Positions 1 through 5,775 of a DNA stretch of 8,434 nucleotides are shown piece by piece. Every line of letters begins with the position of its first letter. Positions within the stretch are counted from its first letter, which is position 1. The position numbers and the translations under genes were made by a program. The notes below the pieces were generated by a model. The model searched no databases. It was not told where the DNA came from and was given only the letters and a program-made list of their open reading frames with translations. Origin of the DNA: an uncultured beta proteobacterium (GTDB taxonomy: Bacteria; Pseudomonadota; Gammaproteobacteria; Burkholderiales; Burkholderiaceae_C); the NCBI GenBank assembly GCA_903834645.1, contig CAILKA010000194.1, forward strand, positions 1 to 8,434, in the 5' to 3' direction.

Positions 1-1
1 C

Positions 2-1354
2 ATCGAGGTGCGCAAGTTCCTCGACGAGCAGGGCTTCGTGGACATCGAGACGCCGATGCTCACCAAGAGCACGCCTGAGGGCGCACGCGACTACCTCGTG
101 CCCAGCCGCGTGCACGATGGCCAGTTCTTCGCGCTGCCGCAAAGCCCCCAGCTCTTCAAGCAGCTGCTGATGGTGGCGGGCTTCGACCGCTACTATCAGA
201 TCACGAAGTGCTTCCGCGACGAGGACCTGCGCGCCGACCGCCAGCCCGAATTCACGCAGATCGACATCGAGACCTCCTTCCTCACGGAAGAGGAGATCCG
301 CGCCACGACCGAGGCGATGATCCGCACGGTGTTCCGGCGTGCGCTCGGGGTGGAGCTGCCCGTGTATCCGGTGATCCCGTACGCGGAGGCGATGCGCCGC
401 TATGGCTCGGACAAGCCTGACCTGCGCGTCAAGCTCGAGTTCACCGATCTCACCGACCTGATGCGCGACGTGGACTTCAAGGTCTTCTCCGGCCCCGCGA
501 ACCAGGCTGGCGGACGCGTGGTGGCGCTGCGCGTACCCGGCGGCGGCGAGATGAGCCGCGGCGAGATCGACGCCTACACCGAGTTCGTCAAGATCTACGG
601 TGCCAAGGGCCTGGCCTGGATCAAGGTCAACGACGTGGAGCGCGGTCGCGAGGGGCTGCAAAGCCCCATCGTGAAGAACCTGCACGATGGCGCGCTCGGG
701 CAGCTGCTCGCGCGCACCGGCGCCTGCAACGGCGACCTGCTCTTCTTCGGCGCGGACAAGGCCAAGGTCGTCAACGACGCCATCGGGGCGCTGCGCGTGA
801 AGATCGGCCACAGCGACTTCGGCCGCGCCAAGGGCCTGTTCGAGGACCGCTGGGCGCCGGCCTGGGTGGTGGACTTCCCGATGTTCGAGTTCGACGAGGA
901 GGGCAACCGGTGGTCCGCCGTGCACCACCCCTTCACGGCACCGAAGGACGGGCACGAGGACCTGATGGACACCGACCCCGGCGCCTGCGTGGCCAAGGCC
1001 TACGACATGGTGCTCAACGGCTGGGAGATCGGCGGGGGCTCGGTTCGTATCCACCGCGCCGAGGTGCAGAGCAAGGTCTTCACGGCTCTGAAGATCGGGC
1101 CCGAGGAGGCGCGGCTGAAGTTCGGCTTCCTGCTCGATGCGCTGCAGTACGGCGCGCCGCCGCACGGAGGTCTCGCCTTCGGGCTGGACCGCATCGCCAC
1201 GCTGATGGCGGGCGCCGAATCGATCCGCGACGTCATCGCCTTCCCGAAGACGCAGCGCGCGCAGTGCCTGCTCACGGGTGCGCCCAGCCGCGTGGACGAG
1301 GCGCAGATGCGCGAGCTGCACATCCGGCTGCGCAACCCCCAGGCGGGCCCCTGA
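2..1354 (+). CDS. aspS: Aspartate--tRNA ligase, 5'-truncated by the window edge
   Basis: Class II aminoacyl-tRNA synthetase that activates aspartate with ATP and loads it onto tRNA in the cytoplasm. The reading frame is open from the first bases, giving 450 visible residues. Bacterial AspRS is normally about 590-600 residues, so roughly 140-150 N-terminal residues (the anticodon-binding OB-fold) lie outside the window. The visible part starts in motif 1 (FVDIETPMLTKSTPEGARDY), followed by QSPQ, motif 2 (FRDEDLRADRQPEFTQ, visible residues 71-86), the bacterial GAD insertion domain in the middle (for example YGSDKPDLR and FGADKAKVVNDAIG), and motif 3 (GGLAFGLDR, residues 389-397) followed by IRDVIAFPKT. 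The first GTG at position 8 is internal, not a start. The gene ends one base before nudB. The residues that separate Asp-only from Asp/Asn charging lie in the missing N-terminal domain, so tRNA specificity is undetermined. Confidence 0.97.
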   Translation: MEVRKFLDEQGFVDIETPMLTKSTPEGARDYLVPSRVHDGQFFALPQSPQLFKQLLMVAGFDRYYQITKCFRDEDLRADRQPEFTQIDIETSFLTEEEIRATTEAMIRTVFRRALGVELPVYPVIPYAEAMRRYGSDKPDLRVKLEFTDLTDLMRDVDFKVFSGPANQAGGRVVALRVPGGGEMSRGEIDAYTEFVKIYGAKGLAWIKVNDVERGREGLQSPIVKNLHDGALGQLLARTGACNGDLLFFGADKAKVVNDAIGALRVKIGHSDFGRAKGLFEDRWAPAWVVDFPMFEFDEEGNRWSAVHHPFTAPKDGHEDLMDTDPGACVAKAYDMVLNGWEIGGGSVRIHRAEVQSKVFTALKIGPEEARLKFGFLLDALQYGAPPHGGLAFGLDRIATLMAGAESIRDVIAFPKTQRAQCLLTGAPSRVDEAQMRELHIRLRNPQAGP

Positions 1355-1355
1355 G

Positions 1356-1826
1356 GTGGAGTCGGCCGCCCGCCACAAGATCCCGGAGTCGGTGCTCGTC
1401 GTGATCCACACGGCGGCGCTGGAGGTCTTGCTGATCGAGCGTGCCGACAAGCCGGGCTTCTGGCAAAGCGTCACCGGCTCGAAGGACCGCATCGAAGAGC
1501 CGCTCCTGGAGACGGCCGTGCGCGAGGTCGAGGAGGAGACGGGCATCGTCGTGGGCAGCGACGCGGTGCCGCTGGTGAACCTGCGCGACTGGGGCCTGAG
1601 CAACGTCTACGAGATCTACCCGGTCTGGCGCCACCGCTACGCACCCGGCGTGACGCACAACACCGAGCATGTCTTCGGCCTGCGCGTGCCCGAGGGCATC
1701 GCGGTGCGCCTGGCCCCGCGCGAGCACCTGCGCCACGCCTGGCTGTCCTGGCGCGAGGCGGCTGATCGCTGCTTCTCCCCCAGCAACGCCGAGGCGATCC
1801 TGCAGCTGCCGCGTTTCATCGGGTAG
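1356..1826 (+). CDS. nudB: NudB, dihydroneopterin triphosphate diphosphatase (Nudix)
   Basis: Cytoplasmic Nudix hydrolase that removes pyrophosphate from dihydroneopterin triphosphate, an early step of folate synthesis. The protein has 156 residues (E. coli NudB is about 150). The frame opens upstream inside aspS, but GTG at 1356 is the best start: it follows the aspS stop by one base and leaves only about ten residues before the first conserved strand (ESVLVVIH). Family signatures are GFWQSVTGS (34-42), the Nudix box at residues 41-64 with REVEEETG (R56, E57, E60, E61), and WRHRYAPGVTHNTEHVF (91-107), which closely matches the E. coli NudB segment around RHRYAPGVTRNTE. The Nudix box has six rather than five residues between its first Gly and Glu, which I regard as a lineage variant. 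No strong Shine-Dalgarno is seen, so translation is probably coupled to aspS. The aspS-nudB order is also found in E. coli. Confidence 0.93.
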   Translation: MESAARHKIPESVLVVIHTAALEVLLIERADKPGFWQSVTGSKDRIEEPLLETAVREVEEETGIVVGSDAVPLVNLRDWGLSNVYEIYPVWRHRYAPGVTHNTEHVFGLRVPEGIAVRLAPREHLRHAWLSWREAADRCFSPSNAEAILQLPRFIG

Positions 1827-1836
1827 TCTCTCCGCC

Positions 1837-2664
1837 ATGGCCGCGGTTCCGCTGCACCCGCACCCGTCGCACCCGCGCCGTGCCCACGGGCCGGCCCGGG
1901 CCGGGCGGCTGCGCGTGGCCACGTACAACATCCACAAGGGCGTGCGCGGCGTCGGCCCGGGCAAGCGGCTGGAGATCCACAACCTCGAGCGCGGCATCCA
2001 GGCCCTGGAGGCCGACATCGTGTGCCTGCAGGAGGTGCGCCTGTTCCATCACCGGGAGGCGCGCCGCTTCCAGCGCACGCACCAGGGCTGGCCGGCGGGC
2101 GGTCAGGCTGACTTCCTCGCGCCCGAAGGCTTCGAGGTGGCCTACCGCACGAATGCGGTCACGCGCCACGGTGAGCACGGCAATGCGCTGTTGTCGCGCT
2201 GGCCGCTGGGCGAGATCGGTCACCACGACGTGAGCGACCACCGCTTCGAGCAGCGCGGGCTGCTGCACGTGCCGGTGGCCTGGGGGGGTGAGACGGTGCA
2301 CGTGGTGGTGGCGCACTTCGGGCTCGTGCACGCCAGCCGCGTGCGCCAGGTCGAGCGACTGGCCGCCATGCTGCGCGAGGAGGTGCCTGCGCATGAACCC
2401 TTGCTGGTGGCGGGTGACTTCAACGACTGGGGCGAGCGGCTCGACGCACCGATGACACGCATCGGTCTGCACCGCGCCGGGGCCCGTGCCGATGCGCGGC
2501 CCGGCCCGGCCACTTTTCCAGCGCGCGTGCCGGTGTTCGCACTGGACCGTGTCTATGTGCGCGGTTTTCGCTGCGAGGCTGCGCTCGTGCCGCGCGGCAT
2601 GGCGTGGGCCCGGATGTCGGATCACCTGCCGCTCGTGGTCGAGCTCGAGCGCGAAGGCACCTGA
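1837..2664 (+). CDS. ybhP: YbhP-like endonuclease/exonuclease/phosphatase-family protein
   Basis: The 275-residue protein has the metal-dependent EEP fold (DNase I, exonuclease III and phosphoesterase superfamily). Catalytic landmarks are present in order: ATYNIHKG (28-35), CLQEVR (63-68, metal-binding Glu66), HGNALLSRW (114-122), VVVAHFGL (156-163, His160), VAGDFNDW (191-198, Asp194 and Asn196), LDRVYV (236-241) and SDHLPL (261-266, Asp262 and His263). The whole chain resembles E. coli YbhP (about 253 residues), for example in IHKG, DIVCLQEV, GNA-LSR and GDFNDW. The true substrate is not known to me; phosphodiester hydrolysis follows from the fold only. ATG at 1837 is chosen because it comes 10 bases after the nudB stop. 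It adds a 25-residue N-terminal tail rich in His, Pro and Arg with no hydrophobic core, so no signal peptide is predicted. The gene lies 15 bases before clsB, as in the E. coli ybhP-clsB pair, which suggests a link to phospholipid metabolism (inference). Confidence 0.88.
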   Translation: MAAVPLHPHPSHPRRAHGPARAGRLRVATYNIHKGVRGVGPGKRLEIHNLERGIQALEADIVCLQEVRLFHHREARRFQRTHQGWPAGGQADFLAPEGFEVAYRTNAVTRHGEHGNALLSRWPLGEIGHHDVSDHRFEQRGLLHVPVAWGGETVHVVVAHFGLVHASRVRQVERLAAMLREEVPAHEPLLVAGDFNDWGERLDAPMTRIGLHRAGARADARPGPATFPARVPVFALDRVYVRGFRCEAALVPRGMAWARMSDHLPLVVELEREGT

Positions 2665-2679
2665 CGGGACGCAGCGGCG

Positions 2680-3912
2680 ATGGACTTCCGGGGGGGTCAC
2701 CGCGTGCGGCTGCTCGGGGGCGGCGACGAGCTCTTTCCGGCCATGGCCGCGGCGCTGGCGCACGCGCGCACCGAGGCCTGGATGGCGGCCTACATCTTCA
2801 ACGACGACCAGGCCGGGCGCCGCGTGGCCGATGCGCTGTGCGCCGCAGCGGCACGCGGCGTGCAGGTGCGGCTCCTGGTCGACGGCTTTGGCAGCGTGTC
2901 GCGCCTGCCTGCGCTCAGGCGCTGGTTTGCGGGCACCGGCGTGCAGCTCGAGGTGTTCCGGCCGCTGGATCGCTGGTGGGCGTGGCTGCAGCCCGGGCAA
3001 CTGCGCCGCATGCACCAGAAGCTGCTGGCCGTGGATGGCGAGGTCGCCTTCGTGGGCGGCATCAACGTCATCGACGATCGCTACGACCTCCACCATGGAT
3101 GGAGCGAGCGCGCCCGGCTGGACTTCGCCGTGGAGCTGCAAGGAGCCGTGGCCGCCGAGGTGCAGCGCCTGGCCCAGGCGCTGTGGATGCGTGCGAGCCT
3201 GGCGCGCGGCTGGCGCGAGGAGGTGGCGCTGCTGGCGCGCAGCGCCGAGCCGGTGGCCCGCACGCTGCAGCTGCTGCGTGAGCTGCGCACGGGCTTGCGC
3301 GATGGCCGGGCCGGCCCGGCGGCCGAGGAGCTGCCCCCGGTGCGCGCCGCGCTCGTGGTGCGCGACAACTTTCGCCAGCGCCGTGCCATCGAGCGCAGCT
3401 ACGTCGAGGCGATCCGCCGTGCACGCGAGCGCATCGACATCGCCTGCCCCTACTTCTACCCCGGCCGTGCCTTCCTGCGCGCCCTGCGCCGGGCGGCCGC
3501 GCGCGGGGTGCGGGTGCGGCTGCTCATGCAGGGCAAGATCGACTACCGCATCGCGGCACTGGCCGCGCGCGTGCTGTACGACGAGATGCGCGCGCATGGC
3601 ATCCAGGTGTACGAATACACGCCGGCCTTCCTGCACGCCAAGGTGGCGCTCGTGGACCGCCAGTGGGCGACCGTGGGCAGCTCCAACATCGATCCGCTGT
3701 CGCTGCTGCTCAATCTCGAGGCCAACGTCGTGCTGCTCGACGAGACCTTCGCCGACAGCCTCGCGCAGCACCTGGAGCGCGCCTTCACCGAGTCGACCTT
3801 GATCACCGCGCCCGCGTTGCGCCCGGGGCTGAGAGGCTGGGCCGTGCGCGGCCTCGTGGCCTGGCTGGCCAACGCGTACCTGCGGCTGGCCGGTGCCGCG
3901 GGGCGGTACTGA
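2680..3912 (+). CDS. clsB: Cardiolipin synthase ClsB (phospholipase D superfamily)
   Basis: Membrane-associated transferase that makes cardiolipin by phosphatidyl transfer; the E. coli ClsB relative can also make phosphatidylglycerol from phosphatidylethanolamine. The protein has 410 residues, close to E. coli ClsB (413). It carries two complete HKD catalytic motifs: MHQKLLAVDG...GG at 111-127 (His112, Lys114, Asp119) and LHAKVALVD...GSSN at 318-336 (His319, Lys321, Asp326). Each sits in its own PLD half, and a variable linker at about 185-225 joins them. Strand/loop segments VRLLVDGFGS (63-72) and VRLLMQGKIDYR (279-290) mark the repeated halves. There is no N-terminal pair of membrane helices, which separates it from ClsA and fits ClsB/ClsC. 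The C-terminal segment (387-405) is amphipathic to hydrophobic and may help membrane binding. ATG 2680 follows the ybhP-like stop by 15 bases. ClsC-type or generic PLD activity is the main alternative, but the YbhP-type neighbour supports ClsB. Confidence 0.9.
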   Translation: MDFRGGHRVRLLGGGDELFPAMAAALAHARTEAWMAAYIFNDDQAGRRVADALCAAAARGVQVRLLVDGFGSVSRLPALRRWFAGTGVQLEVFRPLDRWWAWLQPGQLRRMHQKLLAVDGEVAFVGGINVIDDRYDLHHGWSERARLDFAVELQGAVAAEVQRLAQALWMRASLARGWREEVALLARSAEPVARTLQLLRELRTGLRDGRAGPAAEELPPVRAALVVRDNFRQRRAIERSYVEAIRRARERIDIACPYFYPGRAFLRALRRAAARGVRVRLLMQGKIDYRIAALAARVLYDEMRAHGIQVYEYTPAFLHAKVALVDRQWATVGSSNIDPLSLLLNLEANVVLLDETFADSLAQHLERAFTESTLITAPALRPGLRGWAVRGLVAWLANAYLRLAGAAGRY

Positions 3913-3931
3913 GGCGCGGGCTGTAGCCGGC

Positions 3932-4999
3932 ATGGTGCTGCAAGCGGCCCAGGACGACCTGGTCGTGTGGCGACCCCAGGGCCTGTACTGCCCGCCGGGA
4001 GACTTCTACATCGACCCCTGGCGGCCTGTGCCGCGAGCCGTCATCACGCACGCGCACGCCGATCACGCCCGCCGTGGCCACGCCGCCTACCTCGCGAGCG
4101 CGCGCGGGGAGGGCGTGCTGCGTGCGAGGCTGGGCGACATCACGCTGGACACCCTGGACTGGGGTGAGCGCAAGACGGTGGGCGAAACGCTCGTCAGCCT
4201 GCACCCGGCCGGGCACGTGCTCGGCTCGGCGCAGGTGCGCATCGAGCACCGCGGGCGCGTGTGGGTGGCCTCGGGCGACTACTACGTGAGCGGCGTGCAC
4301 GACGAGAACCCGACCTGCGAGCCTTTCGAGCCGGTGCGCTGCGACTGCTTCATCAGCGAGAGCACCTTCGGGCTGCCCGTCTACCGCTGGCCGCGCCAGG
4401 CCGACGTGATGGCCGAAGTCAACGCCTGGTGGCAGGCCAATGCCGAGGCCGGTCGTGCGAGCCTGCTGCTGGGCTACAGCTTTGGCAAGGCGCAGCGCCT
4501 GCTGGCGGGCCTGGACGCCTCGATCGGGCCGATCGTCGTGCATGGCGCGATCGAGCCGCTCAACGAGGCTTACCGTGCGGCGGGGGTGGCCCTGCCCGCT
4601 ACCGTCCCCCTCGACGAGACCCTTGCGCGCGGGGACTTGCGCCGCGCCCTCGTGCTGGCGCCACCCGCGGTGCAGGGCAGTGCGTGGGCCCGGCGCCTGG
4701 GGGACTTCAGCGACGCCTTCGCCAGCGGCTGGATGCTGCTGCGCGGCGCGCGCCGCCGCCAGGGCGTGGACCGTGGCTTCGTGCTCAGCGACCATGCCGA
4801 CTGGCCGGGGCTGCAGCGCGCCATCGCCGCCACGGGCGCCACGCGGGTGATCGTCACCCACGGCTACGAGGCCGTGATGGTGCGCTGGCTGCAGCAGCAG
4901 GGGCTCCAGGCGCAGGGGCTGCGCACCGCCTGGGGCGCGCAGACCGAGGAGCCGGGGGAGAGCGACGCGACGCCGCTCGTGCAGGCCGAACCTTCTTGA
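3932..4999 (+). CDS. Metallo-beta-lactamase-fold exonuclease, ligase-associated type
   Basis: The 355-residue protein belongs to the MBL/beta-CASP-like group of predicted DNA exonucleases usually encoded with an ATP-dependent DNA ligase and a DEXH helicase. The metal site is clear: ITHAHADHA (38-46, with His40, His42, Asp44, His45), PAGHVLGSAQ (92-101, His95), ASGDYY (113-118, Asp116), FVLSDHADW (283-291, Asp287 and His288) and VTHGYE (308-313, His310). The N-terminal LVVWRPQGLYCPPGDFYIDPW and the later ISESTFGLPVYRWP are typical of this subfamily rather than of ribonuclease J or CPSF-type enzymes. ATG 3932 is chosen because it begins just before the conserved N-terminus and clears the clsB stop by 19 bases; the frame is open further upstream but overlaps the end of clsB. 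The usual ligase and helicase genes are not adjacent: lipid-related genes precede it and an ABC transporter follows. A role in DNA repair is inferred from the family and has not been shown. Confidence 0.85.
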   Translation: MVLQAAQDDLVVWRPQGLYCPPGDFYIDPWRPVPRAVITHAHADHARRGHAAYLASARGEGVLRARLGDITLDTLDWGERKTVGETLVSLHPAGHVLGSAQVRIEHRGRVWVASGDYYVSGVHDENPTCEPFEPVRCDCFISESTFGLPVYRWPRQADVMAEVNAWWQANAEAGRASLLLGYSFGKAQRLLAGLDASIGPIVVHGAIEPLNEAYRAAGVALPATVPLDETLARGDLRRALVLAPPAVQGSAWARRLGDFSDAFASGWMLLRGARRRQGVDRGFVLSDHADWPGLQRAIAATGATRVIVTHGYEAVMVRWLQQQGLQAQGLRTAWGAQTEEPGESDATPLVQAEPS

Positions 5000-5027
5000 G
5001 GCGGATCAAGGGCCCAGGCAGCCAGGT

Positions 5028-5040
5028 GGCCATACTGGCC
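5028..5040. other. Small perfect inverted repeat before the ABC ATPase gene
   Basis: GGCCA-TAC-TGGCC is a five-base-pair stem with a three-base loop, ending five bases before the GTG start at 5046. It lies in the 46-base gap between the exonuclease and ATPase genes. An alternative pairing (GCCAG at 5021-5025 with CTGGC at 5035-5039) overlaps it. No T-run follows, so it is not an intrinsic terminator. It may be a chance feature of GC-rich DNA or may affect ribosome access to the ATPase start. Confidence 0.25.
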
Positions 5041-5045
5041 GGACC

Positions 5046-5768
5046 GTGAGCCCAGACCCCGACCCCGCGCCGGTCTTCCAGGCGCAGCACCTGCGCAAGG
5101 TCTACCGCACGGGCGAGGTCGAGGTCGTTGCGCTGCGCGACGTCTCGCTGGCGATCGCACGCGGCGAGTTCATCGTGCTGCTCGGGCCCTCCGGCAGCGG
5201 CAAGAGCACGCTGCTCAACATCCTCGGGGGCCTGGACGTGCCCACGAGCGGCGAGGTGCGCTTTGCCGACCACCTGCTCACCGGTGCCGACGAGGCGGCG
5301 CTCACGCGCTACCGGCGCGAGCACGTGGGCTTCGTCTTCCAGTTCTACAACCTGATCCCGAGCCTCACGGTACGCGAGAACGTGGCGCTCGTCACCGACA
5401 TCGCCGAGCACCCGATGGACATCGACGAGTCGCTCGGCCTCGTGGGGCTGCTGCCGCGGCGCGACCACTTCCCGGCACAGCTTTCCGGCGGCGAGCAGCA
5501 GCGCGTGGCGATCGCTCGCGCCATCGTCAAGCGCCCGGACGTGCTGCTGTGCGACGAGCCCACCGGCGCGCTGGACTACCCCACCGGCCGTCTCGTGCTC
5601 GAAGTGATCGAGCGCGTGAACCGGGAGCTCGGCACGACGGTGGTCGTGATCACGCACAACGCGGCGATTGCAGGCATGGCGCACCGGGTGATTCGCCTGT
5701 CCGACGGCGCCGTGCAGGAGGTGCAGGCCAACGCCACCCGGGTCGCGCCCAAGGACATCTCGTGGTGA
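5046..5768 (+). CDS. ABC transporter ATP-binding protein (MacB/LolD/DevA type)
   Basis: Cytoplasmic ATPase subunit of an ABC exporter, 240 residues. All core motifs are intact: A-loop region around RKVYRTGEVEVVAL (17-30), Walker A GPSGSGKST (47-55, Lys53), Q-loop FQFYNL (98-103, Gln99), signature LSGGEQQR (146-153), Walker B VLLCDE (166-171, catalytic Glu171), D-loop GALD (174-177) and switch His204 in VITHN. The TGEVEVVALRDVSL opening and the short single-domain length place it with ATPases that partner FtsX/MacB-like permeases (mechanotransmission exporters, LolD-like). GTG 5046 is the best start because it stands just ahead of the conserved fold; it lacks an obvious Shine-Dalgarno. The permease begins 7 bases after its stop, so the two are clearly co-expressed. 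Substrate cannot be deduced. Confidence 0.93.
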   Translation: MSPDPDPAPVFQAQHLRKVYRTGEVEVVALRDVSLAIARGEFIVLLGPSGSGKSTLLNILGGLDVPTSGEVRFADHLLTGADEAALTRYRREHVGFVFQFYNLIPSLTVRENVALVTDIAEHPMDIDESLGLVGLLPRRDHFPAQLSGGEQQRVAIARAIVKRPDVLLCDEPTGALDYPTGRLVLEVIERVNRELGTTVVVITHNAAIAGMAHRVIRLSDGAVQEVQANATRVAPKDISW

Positions 5769-5775
5769 GCCCCCG

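Noticed and set aside
910..1404. Plus-strand open frame overlapping the 3' end of aspS
   Set aside because: It is out of frame with aspS and Arg/Ala/Gly-rich with no domain; aspS motif 3 occupies the same DNA in the true frame.
2486..3802. A 438-codon plus-strand open frame across clsB
   Set aside because: Its translation is dominated by Arg, Ala, Ser, Cys and Trp with no motif, while the overlapping clsB frame contains both HKD sites.
1816..3933. A 705-codon open frame on the minus strand across the ybhP-like and clsB genes
   Set aside because: It is antisense to two genes with intact catalytic motifs. Its translation is low-complexity (His, Arg, Ala, Gln-rich) with no recognisable domain, as expected when GC-rich codon bias removes stops from the opposite strand.
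5028..5040. Hairpin as an intrinsic terminator after the exonuclease gene
   Set aside because: The stem is only five pairs and there is no following T-run, so it does not meet the pattern of a rho-independent terminator.
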